From positions 62,001 to 126,000 of the forward strand of contig JAVJSN010000002.1 in the NCBI GenBank assembly GCA_040219355.1: DNA of 64,000 bases, written 5' to 3'. Below the pieces are notes generated by a model. It made no database searches. It was not told the DNA's origin and worked only from the letters and a program-made list of their open reading frames with translations. Positions 27,646-36,359 of the stretch are shown piece after piece; positions within the stretch are counted from its first letter, which is position 1; each line of letters opens with the position of its first letter. This stretch comes from MH13 sp040219355. GTDB lineage: Bacteria; Pseudomonadota; Alphaproteobacteria; Rhizobiales; MH13. Position numbers and translations under genes: made by a program.

Positions 27646-28566
27646 CTATCCATTCAGAATCTTCACCAAAGTCTTGCCAAGTTGGGCTGGTGAGGGAGAA
27701 ACGGCAATGCCAACTTCTTCCATCGCCGCAATTTTGTCGTCTGCGCCGCCTTTGCCACCAGAAATCACAGCACCGGCGTGGCCCATCGTGCGCCCTGGAG
27801 GCGCTGTGCGTCCGGCGATGAAGCCGACGGTTGGTTTCCAGCGACCTTTTTTCTTCTCATCGGCGAGGAACTGCGCGGCATCTTCTTCTGCCGAACCGCC
27901 GATCTCACCGATCATGATGATGGAGGTGGTTTCATCGTCGGCGAGGAACATTTCCAGCACGTCGATAAACTCGGTGCCCTTCACCGGATCACCGCCAATG
28001 CCGACAGCCGTCGACTGGCCAAGACCCTCATTGGTGGTTTGGAACACCGCTTCATAGGTCAGTGTGCCGGACCGCGAGACGATGCCGACATTGCCTTTTT
28101 TGAAGATGGAGCCCGGCATGATGCCGATCTTGCACTCGTCCGGCGTCATGATGCCTGGGCAGTTGGGGCCAAGCAGGCGCGAGTTGGAGCGGGCCAGACG
28201 GGCTTTGACACCCACCATGTCGTTCACCGGGATGCCCTCGGTGATGCAGGTGATGAACGGGATGTCTGCGTCAATCGCTTCGGTGATGGCAGCAGCAGCG
28301 CCTGCCGGCGGCACATAGACAACCGAGGCGTTGGCGCCTGTGGCTTCCTTGGCCTCGGCGACCGTGGCGTAGATCGGTAATTCTTTGCCTGATGCCGGGC
28401 CAGCGCCTTCGCCAGCGGTCCAGTTGGTGCCACCCTTTTTCGGGTGGATGCCGGCGACCATTTGCGTGCCGTGATAGGCCAGTGCCTGTTCGGTGTGGAA
28501 CGTGCCAGTTTTGCCGGTTAGGCCCTGCACGATGATCTTGGTGTTCTTGTCGACAATGATGGACAT
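27646..28566 (-). CDS. sucD: Succinyl-CoA synthetase alpha subunit
   Basis: SucD binds CoA and carries the phosphohistidine in the nucleotide-forming step from succinyl-CoA to succinate. The 306-residue protein begins MSIIVDKNTKIIVQGLTGK, a typical start, and contains the CoA-binding Rossmann stretch and the phosphohistidine in MGHAGAVISGGKGGADD. I chose the ATG at 28566; the longer in-frame start at 28677 would overlap the upstream methyltransferase gene and adds unrelated residues. In most relatives sucC is directly followed by sucD, but here a methyltransferase gene intervenes. Confidence 0.96.
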   Translation of the reverse strand: MSIIVDKNTKIIVQGLTGKTGTFHTEQALAYHGTQMVAGIHPKKGGTNWTAGEGAGPASGKELPIYATVAEAKEATGANASVVYVPPAGAAAAITEAIDADIPFITCITEGIPVNDMVGVKARLARSNSRLLGPNCPGIMTPDECKIGIMPGSIFKKGNVGIVSRSGTLTYEAVFQTTNEGLGQSTAVGIGGDPVKGTEFIDVLEMFLADDETTSIIMIGEIGGSAEEDAAQFLADEKKKGRWKPTVGFIAGRTAPPGRTMGHAGAVISGGKGGADDKIAAMEEVGIAVSPSPAQLGKTLVKILNG

Positions 28567-28624
28567 GAAAAGAAACGCTCCGAGGGTTGGGAGTGGTTGT
28601 GTCGGGTCTAATGCTTCGTCGGCG

Positions 28625-29560
28625 TCAGAAAATCGCGTCGCCATCTTGCAAAGCGATGGCTTGCTTGAACGGCCCATTTGCCGCTGAAAACAAACGCCGA
28701 GAGGGAATCATCAGGATAACTATCGACCAGATATCCCGCTCGCTTTGGGTCACGGATGGAAAGTCGGTAAGTGTCGTGTGGCTGCTCCCAGGTTTGGCAA
28801 AAAGACCGCTTGTTGTAGTCAAATGCGACTGAATGGGCGCAAGTCCAGCTTTAAGGGCTGCGGCCTCAAGTGTTTCGCTCAAAAAGCCGTGCACATGGGC
28901 GAAATGGAAGCGGTCGAAAGACGGCTTGTGGTTTGGACGCATGTCGGGAACAGCAATATGCACAACCCCTTCATCGTTTAGCCATTCAGCCATTTTGGCA
29001 ATTGCTTCGACTGGCTTGCGAAGATGTTCGACAACGTGAAAGCAGGTGATGATATCAAATGATCCAGCTTCAAGATCAGCATCTTCCCAACGCGAGGAAA
29101 ACGCATCCACGCCATATTCTTTCTTGGCAAAGTCCAGATAGTCGCTGCCCGGGTCGAAGGCCGTGACTATGCATCCAGATTCCTGGGCAAGATAAGCAAA
29201 CTCTCCGCTTCCACACCCGATATCGAGAACCTTTTTGTCTGGCTTCATCCATTGTTCTAGTTCGGCCATGCGAGATTTTGCGATCCGCATGGAGTTGGCA
29301 ATGTGTGCCCTGGGTGGTTTGGATCCGGCGAACTGATAGTCCTTGCGATAACCTGATGAGTAGTAGGCATTCAGCTCGTCTTCGGTTGGCATCGGGTCTG
29401 TACGCATCAGGCCACAGTCTGTGCAAGCAACCGTTTTTAACGGCTTCAGTCGCCTGTCCGTGGAGCAAATCAGAACTTTCTGCCCACTGCCACATAGGTT
29501 GCAAGCTTCATCGCTTCCAACGAAGGGGTAGGGTACAAAAGGGAGAAGGTTCTGCAGCAC
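28625..29560 (-). CDS. Class I SAM-dependent methyltransferase between sucC and sucD
   Basis: A 311-residue methyltransferase. The N-terminus has two CxxC knuckles (ACNLCGSG about residue 20, then ACTDCGLMR about residue 45), as in methyltransferases with a zinc-binding head that often act on surface sugars or lipids. The SAM-binding motif is VLDIGCGSGEFAYLA, followed by VTAFDPGSDYLDFA and DIITCFHVVEHL. The body is of the methyltransf_12/23 type. Substrate unknown. It starts 24 bases after the sucC stop and ends about 58 bases before sucD, all on the minus strand. Its A+T content appears higher than in sucC and sucD, hinting at a later arrival. Confidence 0.85.
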   Translation of the reverse strand: MLQNLLPFVPYPFVGSDEACNLCGSGQKVLICSTDRRLKPLKTVACTDCGLMRTDPMPTEDELNAYYSSGYRKDYQFAGSKPPRAHIANSMRIAKSRMAELEQWMKPDKKVLDIGCGSGEFAYLAQESGCIVTAFDPGSDYLDFAKKEYGVDAFSSRWEDADLEAGSFDIITCFHVVEHLRKPVEAIAKMAEWLNDEGVVHIAVPDMRPNHKPSFDRFHFAHVHGFLSETLEAAALKAGLAPIQSHLTTTSGLFAKPGSSHTTLTDFPSVTQSERDIWSIVILMIPSRRLFSAANGPFKQAIALQDGDAIF

Positions 29561-29584
29561 GGTGTTTTGCTCTTCAGCGACGGT

Positions 29585-30775
29585 TTAGCCGACAGCCTTC
29601 ACGATTTTCTGGGCGGCGTCGTCGAGATCATTTGCGGCGATGACGTTCAGGCCGGAGGAGTTGATGATGGCCTTGCCTTCTTCAACTTTCGTGCCTTCCA
29701 GGCGCACAACGAGCGGCACTTGCAGGCCGACATCTTTGACCGCCTGCACCACGCCTTCGGCGATCACATCGCAGCGCATGATGCCGCCGAAAATATTGAC
29801 CAAAATGCCCTTCACATTGGGATCGGCGGTAATGATCTTGAAGGCGGCTGTCACCTTCTCGGTGGTCGCACCGCCGCCAACATCGAGGAAGTTGGCAGGC
29901 TCCTTGCCATACAGCTTGATGATGTCCATCGTCGCCATGGCAAGGCCTGCGCCATTGACCATGCAGCCAATGTCGCCATCGAGCGCGACATAAGCGAGGT
30001 CGTATTTCGACGCTTCGATTTCCTTCTCATCTTCCTCGGTCTCATCGCGCAGTTCCATGATGTCGGGATGACGAAAAAGCGCGTTGCCATCAAAGGAGAC
30101 TTTGGCATCGAGCACCCGCAAATGACCGTCTTTCATGACGATCAGCGGGTTGATTTCCAGAAGGCTCATATCCTTCTCGGTGAAGGCTTTGTAGAGGATC
30201 GGGAACAGCGACTTGCCGTCCTCAGCGGCGGCGCCTGAAAGCTCAAAGGCGGCGTTCAGCTTGGCCACCGTCGCGTCGTCCACACCGGCGTCCACATCCA
30301 CATCGATGGTGTGGATTTTGTCAGGCGTTTCTTCGGCGACAGCTTCAATGTCCATGCCACCTTCGGTCGAGGCAACAAAGGAGACCTTGCCTGTTTCGCG
30401 GTTGACCAGGATGGAGCAATAGAGCTCGCTTTCAATGTCGGCGCCATCTTCCAGATAGAGGCGGTTCACCTGCTTGCCAGCCGGGCCGGTCTGCTTGGTG
30501 ACCAGCGTGTTGCCGAGCATCTCGTCAACATGGGCAAGGGCTTCTTCTTTGGAAAAGGCTAAGCGCACGCCGCCCTTGGCATCGGGCCCCAACTCTTTGA
30601 ATTTACCTTTGCCGCGGCCGCCAGCGTGGATCTGGCTTTTTACCACCCAGACCGGGCCACCAAGTTTGTCGGCAGCGGCGGGAGCGTCGGAGGCATCAAG
30701 CAGCGGGACGCCATTGGCGACGGGAGCGCCAAAATTCTTCAGGAGGGCCTTGGCCTGATATTCATGGATGTTCAT
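29585..30775 (-). CDS. sucC: Succinyl-CoA synthetase beta subunit
   Basis: SucC carries the nucleotide- and succinate-binding sites of succinyl-CoA synthetase. The 396-residue protein starts MNIHEYQAKALLKNFG and shows an ATP-grasp domain over its first 230 or so residues (VVKSQIHAGGRGKGK), then the alpha-binding flavodoxin-like domain with FLDVGGGATTEKV and NIFGGIMRCDVIAEG. It ends 24 bases before the methyltransferase gene that separates it from sucD. Whether ATP or GTP is used cannot be told here. Confidence 0.97.
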   Translation of the reverse strand: MNIHEYQAKALLKNFGAPVANGVPLLDASDAPAAADKLGGPVWVVKSQIHAGGRGKGKFKELGPDAKGGVRLAFSKEEALAHVDEMLGNTLVTKQTGPAGKQVNRLYLEDGADIESELYCSILVNRETGKVSFVASTEGGMDIEAVAEETPDKIHTIDVDVDAGVDDATVAKLNAAFELSGAAAEDGKSLFPILYKAFTEKDMSLLEINPLIVMKDGHLRVLDAKVSFDGNALFRHPDIMELRDETEEDEKEIEASKYDLAYVALDGDIGCMVNGAGLAMATMDIIKLYGKEPANFLDVGGGATTEKVTAAFKIITADPNVKGILVNIFGGIMRCDVIAEGVVQAVKDVGLQVPLVVRLEGTKVEEGKAIINSSGLNVIAANDLDDAAQKIVKAVG

Positions 30776-30808
30776 GTCATATCCTAGGTTGGACGAGTGC
30801 CAGTTGGT

Positions 30809-32128
30809 TCAGTTCAAAAGAAATGGGAAAAAGCCAGCCTGACGGCCGACAAGGGTTTGGAAGCGTTGCCAGTTGGCGTCGCTGATAACGGCACCTTCTT
30901 CAACAGCGTAAAGAATGCCGGCACCTTGGATGATGCCAAGCAGATCATAGGATCGCGGATCATCCAGCATGGTGCGGATATTGATGCCATGAGAGCTGTT
31001 CATGGCGCCGAGACGCCAGTGCGGGGCAAGAAGCTCGCCTTCGAGCATAGCTTCAAGATCATCAAGAATCGCGAGCCAAGCCGGACCTGTTCCAGCGGGA
31101 AAGTCGATACCAAGTCCGGACGCTTGGGTGTCGCTGGGGATCCATTCGCGGCTTGTGTCGCTCTCGTCGCCAACGCGCTGCCAAAATGTGCGATTTTGCG
31201 CCACCATATTAAGCAAATGCATGCGGGCGCTTTGGGTGTGGTCTGCATCTGGCGGCTGTTCCAGCACCCAGATCAGCGCTGCGATAAGATCAGCCCAGCG
31301 TGTGTCTTGGCCGGTAAAGCCAGGTCTCGGACTGGCCCGCAAGGCATCAAGTTCTGCGCCGCTTCCCAGTGCCTCATCGATTACATCGCCTGGCGCAAGG
31401 GCGAGCACCATGTCGCTGGTGCCAGAAAGCAGATGTGTGTAGGCGGTCAGCCAGGCCGCATCTGCCAGATCAAAATCAATCACCAGTGGGCCAGGCAAAT
31501 CATCGAGCGCGGCCTGCGCGCGGCGACCGCCAATCGCCACCGCGCCGAGGGTGAGCACCTGCTCTTCGTTTTGGCGCTCGCCGTCGTTGTTGGCATCCAT
31601 CCAAACGCTTGAAAGATCAATGGTTGCGGTGAACTCCTGGGCATCGTCGAGTGCCGCAAGTGTTTCGCGGGTTGCATCCATCTGGGTTTGCAGATCGGCA
31701 AAGATCGTTTCGATAACCCCGCCAGAAAAAGGTTCTGGACTTGGATTGCTGGGCAAGCTCAAGCGCAAAATCGGCAGAAACTCGATCTCTTCTGTTGCGC
31801 CGAAGCGATAGCGTGTTTGCAGTGCCAGTTCGATGCCGCGCAGAAACTGCGCGCCAGCCAATGTGAACCTATCAGCGTCGCTTAGTTCATTTTCTGTGCT
31901 GAGCCGATCAATCAGCGGCTGAAGGCCTTCGGCAAAAGAGGTGGCGTTTGCGTCCACTAGCGCAAGCGTTTCCGCGGGCGCCTGCGTTGGTGAGTTTGGG
32001 CCTTTTTGGGCCAGAGCCTGACTGGTGCCGATCCCCAGCAAACCGCCTGCCAATAACGCGGCGCTCAGCGCGAGGTCTATTACCCCTGGCGCCGGTGCCG
32101 TGCATTGTGCGGATGTGGGTGATGGCAT
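30809..32128 (-). CDS. Secreted protein of unknown function, within the TCA operon
   Basis: A 439-residue protein with a long signal-like N-terminus (hydrophobic about residues 17-41, likely cleaved at ALAQ). The mature part is largely helical, with an EF-hand-like calcium loop, DANNDGERQNEE, about residue 175. No enzymatic motif is recognised. Proteins of this size and place are found downstream of mdh in alphaproteobacteria, but I do not know a function. It lies 35 bases after mdh and 33 before sucC, so it is transcribed with the TCA genes. Confidence 0.65.
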   Translation of the reverse strand: MPSPTSAQCTAPAPGVIDLALSAALLAGGLLGIGTSQALAQKGPNSPTQAPAETLALVDANATSFAEGLQPLIDRLSTENELSDADRFTLAGAQFLRGIELALQTRYRFGATEEIEFLPILRLSLPSNPSPEPFSGGVIETIFADLQTQMDATRETLAALDDAQEFTATIDLSSVWMDANNDGERQNEEQVLTLGAVAIGGRRAQAALDDLPGPLVIDFDLADAAWLTAYTHLLSGTSDMVLALAPGDVIDEALGSGAELDALRASPRPGFTGQDTRWADLIAALIWVLEQPPDADHTQSARMHLLNMVAQNRTFWQRVGDESDTSREWIPSDTQASGLGIDFPAGTGPAWLAILDDLEAMLEGELLAPHWRLGAMNSSHGINIRTMLDDPRSYDLLGIIQGAGILYAVEEGAVISDANWQRFQTLVGRQAGFFPFLLN

Positions 32129-32163
32129 GTGCGCCGTCCCTTCGGGGCTTGGTGCCTTATAGC

Positions 32164-33126
32164 TTAAGCCAGCGAAGCATCGATAGACCTACACGCGTCC
32201 ATCAGGCCTTTGACCGAATTTACCGACTTGTCGAACTCTTCACGCTCGGCAATATCGAGATCGATTTCGATGACCTTCTCTACACCGTTCTCGCCGATGA
32301 TGGTGGGCACACCGACATACATATCGTCCAGTCCGTACTCGCCTTTCAGCGCAGCAGCGCAAGGCAGGACGCGTTTTTTGTCTTTCAGAAAGCTCTCGGC
32401 CATCATGATCGCCGAGGCTGCCGGAGCGTAGAAAGCAGAGCCGGTTTTCAACAGGCCAACGATCTCTGCGCCACCGTCACGTGTGCGTTGTACGATCTGG
32501 TCAAGCTTGTCTTGGCTCATCCAGCCCATAGAGACGACGTCGTCCAGGCTGATTCCGCCAACAGAGGAGTAGCGTGTGAGTGGCACCATGGTGTCGCCGT
32601 GGCCGCCAAGCACGAAGGCGTTGACGTCTTCGACCGACACATTCAGCTCCTCAGCGATGAAGTAGCGGAAACGCGCGGAATCCAGAACGCCTGCCATACC
32701 GCAAACCTTATTGCGAGGTAGGCCAGAGAATTTCTGCAATGCCCACACCATCGCGTCCAGCGGGTTGGTGATGCAGATGACGAAAGCGTTGGGCGCATAT
32801 TTCGCAATACCAGCGCCGACCTGCTGCATGACCTTCAAATTGATGCCGAGCAGATCATCGCGGCTCATGCCAGGTTTGCGTGGTACGCCTGCGGTGACGA
32901 TGCAAACGTCGGCGCCTTCGATGGCTTCATAGCCAGTTGTGCCGGAAAGCTTGGCGTCGAACCCATCGACAGGTGAGCTTTCAGCAATGTCCAGCGCTTT
33001 GCCTTGGGGGATGCCATCGGCGATGTCGAACATCACGATGTCGCCAAGTTCCTTCAGGCCCGCCAAATGGGCCAGCGTTCCGCCAATTTGACCAGATCCG
33101 ATCAATGCAAGTTTCTTGCGAGCCAT
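32164..33126 (-). CDS. mdh: Malate dehydrogenase
   Basis: NAD-dependent malate dehydrogenase of the LDH-like type usual in alphaproteobacteria, oxidising malate to oxaloacetate. The 320-residue protein has the NAD-binding LIGSGQIGGTLAHLAGLK, the substrate-binding Arg in GVPRKPGMSRDDLL, ITNPLDAMVWALQKFSGLP and the catalytic His in LGGHGDTMVPL. It is the first gene of the operon running through sucCD, sucAB and lpdA. A 16-bp palindrome lies 203 bases upstream of its start. Confidence 0.98.
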   Translation of the reverse strand: MARKKLALIGSGQIGGTLAHLAGLKELGDIVMFDIADGIPQGKALDIAESSPVDGFDAKLSGTTGYEAIEGADVCIVTAGVPRKPGMSRDDLLGINLKVMQQVGAGIAKYAPNAFVICITNPLDAMVWALQKFSGLPRNKVCGMAGVLDSARFRYFIAEELNVSVEDVNAFVLGGHGDTMVPLTRYSSVGGISLDDVVSMGWMSQDKLDQIVQRTRDGGAEIVGLLKTGSAFYAPAASAIMMAESFLKDKKRVLPCAAALKGEYGLDDMYVGVPTIIGENGVEKVIEIDLDIAEREEFDKSVNSVKGLMDACRSIDASLA

Positions 33127-33328
33127 TCATTCCCCCTGGGACGCTTGCCCCGTTAGGACGCCGGTGCTTTCAATCACTTGAGAAAGCCAGCGTCTGGCGC
33201 TGGTTACGCGCCACTGCTTCATAGGTGACGTTAAGGTAATGCGCCTGTTTGCCGTCTTTTGGGTGGTATACTCAAGATATCGTCAAAGCAAGTTGGGCAA
33301 ACGCATAAGGGCGGTTTCTTTTCATAGC

Positions 33329-33344
33329 CTTACGTATACGTAAG
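33329..33344. promoter_or_regulatory. 16-bp palindrome upstream of mdh operon (candidate operator)
   Basis: The sequence CTTACGTATACGTAAG is a perfect 16-bp palindrome in the zapE-mdh gap. A copy differing at one base occurs upstream of sdhC (50074-50089). Both lie upstream of TCA operons transcribed on the minus strand, so binding by one dimeric regulator is a reasonable inference. The regulator is not identified. Confidence 0.65.
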
Positions 33345-33368
33345 CTTATCTGGTCTGTTTGACCGGCA

Positions 33369-34562
33369 TTAAGCCGCCATCGCGCGGCGTGGTGCGCGCA
33401 AATAGTCCTCTGACCGCATGTCGATGAGGCGTGAGGCGGTGCGATCAAAGGCAAATGCCTCGTTGCCGCTTTTGGCGGTGTAAAGTTCATGCGCTTGGGC
33501 ATCGGCGGACGCGATCAGTTTGGTGCGCGTGTCATACATGGCATCAATCAGTGTGATGAAACGCTTGGCCTCATTGCGTTTCTCAGCGCCCATGCGTGGA
33601 ATGCCGTCGATCATCAGCGTGTGGAAATGGTTGCACAGCGCCAAATAATCCTCCGCGCCGAGAGGTTGTGCGCACAGCTCATCAAAAGTGAAGCGGGCCA
33701 CGCCATGGGCCTGGTGGCGCACGTCTATATCGCGGCCCTTGACTCGAACCGAATAGGCCTCACCATCGTGATGGTTGGTCAAGCGACCCCATGCCTCGTC
33801 CATAGCATGGTCTGAAACTGGGCCGAGCGGATTGTGCCACGTGGGTGCGGCCCCCAGCTTGTCGATGCGATAATCCTTGTCGGCGTCCAACTCAAAGATG
33901 TCGACATGGCGGTGCAGCATGTCAACGAACGGCATGAACAGGGCGCGGTTGAGGCCATCCTTATAAAGTTCAGAGGGAATGACGTTCGATGTTGCCACAA
34001 GCACCACGCCGCGCTCGAAGAGCTGGGTGAAAAGCCGCCCCAGGATCATTGCATCTGCAATATCGACCACATGAAACTCATCGAAGCAGATAAGCATCGA
34101 TTCATTTGCTATGGCCTGTGCGACCGGTGGAATGGGATCGTCTTGTTTGGTGGTGCCTGCTTTCAATGCCTGCCGGTGGGCGTGGATGCGCTCGTGCACG
34201 TCAGCCATGAAAGTGTGGAAGTGGGCGCGGCGCTTGCGCTTGATCGCGGCCACATCGAAGAACAAATCCATCAACATCGTCTTGCCGCGACCAACTCCGC
34301 CCCAAAGATAAAGCCCTTTGATTGGTGGAGCCGCGGCTTTGCGTTTGGCGAAGAGCCAGCCCAATGCGCTTGATTTGCGGGCAAGGCGAAGCTCGGCAAG
34401 TTCAGCGTTCAGCTGATCGAGCGTCTTGGCTGCTTTGCGCTGGACCCGATCCTCATCGAGTTCTTTGGTAAGGATCAGCGCATTGTACCGCTCTTCAACC
34501 CGCAGATGCGCAGGAAGAAGTGGGGCGGCTGGCTTGGGTTCGGAGAGACGAGACGAAGCCAA
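33369..34562 (-). CDS. zapE: Cell-division ATPase ZapE (AFG1-like)
   Basis: ZapE is an AFG1/LACE1-type P-loop ATPase linked to Z-ring constriction in E. coli. The 397-residue protein has Walker A GLYLWGGVGRGKTMLMD, Walker B SMLICFDEFHVVDIADAM and the sensor-like TSNVIPSELYKDGLNR. In rhizobia and relatives the gene commonly precedes mdh, as here. It ends 243 bases before mdh and begins 12 bases after the stop of the lipoprotein gene upstream, so it may share that gene's transcript. Confidence 0.92.
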   Translation of the reverse strand: MASSRLSEPKPAAPLLPAHLRVEERYNALILTKELDEDRVQRKAAKTLDQLNAELAELRLARKSSALGWLFAKRKAAAPPIKGLYLWGGVGRGKTMLMDLFFDVAAIKRKRRAHFHTFMADVHERIHAHRQALKAGTTKQDDPIPPVAQAIANESMLICFDEFHVVDIADAMILGRLFTQLFERGVVLVATSNVIPSELYKDGLNRALFMPFVDMLHRHVDIFELDADKDYRIDKLGAAPTWHNPLGPVSDHAMDEAWGRLTNHHDGEAYSVRVKGRDIDVRHQAHGVARFTFDELCAQPLGAEDYLALCNHFHTLMIDGIPRMGAEKRNEAKRFITLIDAMYDTRTKLIASADAQAHELYTAKSGNEAFAFDRTASRLIDMRSEDYLRAPRRAMAA

Positions 34563-34573
34563 AGGGTAGGTAC

Positions 34574-35191
34574 CTAACGGAAGAGGGTTATCGCATCGCC
34601 GGAATCCATTTGACCAGCATAGCGGGTTGGACCGGTACGATACAATCGACCGATAGGAGCGCCCTCAGTGTCTCGTAAGAGGACTTGCTGGCCCTCTATC
34701 GACCACGCGGTCAAACCAGCCATTTGTACATCGGCGCAGTTGCGCGTGGATGCACGGTAGCCGCCTTGCCAGGTGGTCAGCGACAGATTGATGGAACATG
34801 TGGCGACCGGCGTTGCAGCTGACCATGCGCCAATCAGATCATCTTCGGTGACATCCGTAGCGCCACCGGGCGGTTGTGGTAGGGGCGCGGGTTCAAGCGA
34901 GGCGGTGTCGAACGCGCCGTCGACGCGCGAGTCGGGCGTTGCGCCGGCGACATCGTCCAAGCTTTGGCTTTCGATAACCGGTTCTTGGCCAAAGGTGATC
35001 GGCTGGGGGAGGCTGTTGGCAGTGACCGTGGTGGTGGGCACAGGTGGCAGCGGGCGTAATTGGTTTCCGCCACTCATGCATCCGGCCAGAAAAAGGGCAG
35101 ATGCGCAGGTGACAGCTAGTGGCCCTAAGAGTGTCTTGGCTCGGCCATATGAAGCGCTTTTTGAAACGATTGCGCGCGTGTCGAAACCCAT
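34574..35191 (-). CDS. AprI/Inh-type protease-inhibitor-like lipoprotein
   Basis: A 205-residue protein with a lipoprotein signal (ALFLAGCMSGG; lipobox LAGC, lipidated Cys at about residue 37). A proline/threonine-rich linker precedes a C-terminal domain of about 95 residues starting TEDDLIGAWSAATPVATC and containing CADVQMAGLTAWSIEGQQV and GRLYRTGPTRYAGQMDSG. This matches the AprI/Inh metalloprotease-inhibitor family, beta-barrel proteins that block alkaline metalloproteases; in alphaproteobacteria the family is widespread and often without a linked protease, as here. I chose the ATG at 35191 over 35284. It is probably co-transcribed with zapE. Confidence 0.78.
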   Translation of the reverse strand: MGFDTRAIVSKSASYGRAKTLLGPLAVTCASALFLAGCMSGGNQLRPLPPVPTTTVTANSLPQPITFGQEPVIESQSLDDVAGATPDSRVDGAFDTASLEPAPLPQPPGGATDVTEDDLIGAWSAATPVATCSINLSLTTWQGGYRASTRNCADVQMAGLTAWSIEGQQVLLRDTEGAPIGRLYRTGPTRYAGQMDSGDAITLFR

Positions 35192-35378
35192 GGATGCTTT
35201 TCCTGTGCCATTGTATGCAGTTAACGAGGTCCGACTTGACCCATCCTGCGTTCTATAGCCAAGGGGATAAGGTGTGCACAACACACCATGTGACCAAGGC
35301 TTTCGGGAATACCCAAATTGGGCAATCAGCGAAAAGCAGCGGTCACGTCAAAGTGTGATGTATGCCGATTGATCTGCG

Positions 35379-35876
35379 CTAGGCGGAATTGGCCAAAGGA
35401 TTGTCAGCCGCGGCATCCATAGCGGTCAGCTCTTCCACAAGGGCTTTGATAGATTTGCGAAGTTCATCGGCAAGTCGCAAGTAGCCCACATAGCGGGTGC
35501 CTGGTGCATCGTTTGTGTCGCTGATACTTGGGGGCGTGATTTCCCAGTTGCGCACGTCAATAGTATCGCCCAAGGCGAGCTTGGTGGCAGCGGGAAGCTT
35601 TGCGCCAAGCATTATCACGTGATCGATTCGCGGTGCTCCAGCAAAAGCGTAAAGCGCCAGTGGTTTCAGCGACAGGCCATTGGTGTCGAGCTTCAGGCGT
35701 TGCATGGCGCGCAGCATCACAGGGTCAGATTGGGCAGCATTGCTGGTGGTTGCGGAGTAAACGCGCAGGGGCATGGGTCCAGCAGCGTTGCGTGCGCAAT
35801 CCAGCGCCAATGCTTCTGCCAACATACCCAATCCAACGCCTTCTGCGCCGACAAACAAAACACTGCGATCAAACAT
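35379..35876 (-). CDS. ArsC/low-molecular-weight phosphatase-like protein lacking catalytic residues
   Basis: A 165-residue protein whose layout follows the low-molecular-weight protein tyrosine phosphatase/arsenate reductase fold: SVLFVGAEGVGLGMLAEALA at the P-loop, LRVYSATTSN in the second strand, LKLDTNGLSLKPL, and IDHVIMLGA. In active members the P-loop is CxxxxxR (as in VLFVCxxNxxRSxMAE); here the cysteine is Gly and the arginine is also replaced, so neither catalytic residue remains. WEITPPS at the acid loop retains only part of the DP motif. It is therefore likely a non-catalytic pseudophosphatase. The start at 35876 matches the fold; 36011 is an alternative. Confidence 0.65.
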   Translation of the reverse strand: MFDRSVLFVGAEGVGLGMLAEALALDCARNAAGPMPLRVYSATTSNAAQSDPVMLRAMQRLKLDTNGLSLKPLALYAFAGAPRIDHVIMLGAKLPAATKLALGDTIDVRNWEITPPSISDTNDAPGTRYVGYLRLADELRKSIKALVEELTAMDAAADNPLANSA

Positions 35877-36041
35877 CGTTCGCCCTTGTGATATCGTTAT
35901 TCCGTCGAGATTGGCGCATTCGATCGGGACATCATGCCCACCGAATCGAATGCCTGAATTTACCGCTCCAGACGCCTTTGATGAGCGGGACGTAGGTCCC
36001 AATCTCAACAAAAGTATGACACGACCGATACCGGTTTCTGT

Positions 36042-36284
36042 TTAGTCCTGCAAGGTGCCGACAAGGGAAGCCACAGTTGCATCATCTTCCAGTTGCATGG
36101 CAGCTGCAACCAAAGCTACGGCGCGAGAGTGAAGCGGTATGTCCCCGTCTGGAATCGCAATCGACACCACACCATCGGCACTGACGCTCACACATACTTG
36201 GTCCGCTGGCACATGTGTGCCGTCGGCGCTCGTTGCGGTGATCAGCCGAATGGGCTTGTCGGTTTTGGGTGTCTCATTTGCCAT
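36042..36284 (-). CDS. Small protein of unknown function
   Basis: An 80-residue, mildly acidic, soluble protein beginning MANETPKTDKPIRLI and ending ATVASLVGTLQD. It has no signal peptide, membrane segment, cysteine cluster or known motif that I recognise. It sits upstream of the phosphatase-like gene and downstream of msrA on the same strand. Coding is supported by the clean frame, good start and third-base pattern only. Confidence 0.5.
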   Translation of the reverse strand: MANETPKTDKPIRLITATSADGTHVPADQVCVSVSADGVVSIAIPDGDIPLHSRAVALVAAAMQLEDDATVASLVGTLQD

Positions 36285-36359
36285 GGTTTTACCGTCTCAC
36301 GGGTCGCCTAAGCGTGCAAGCAACAGCCCAAAGCATGCCTAACGCCAAGGCCAGGCCAG

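Noticed and set aside
28567..28677. Longer sucD start overlapping the methyltransferase
   Set aside because: It adds 37 residues unlike the family; the normal SucD start MSIIVDKNTK is at 28566.
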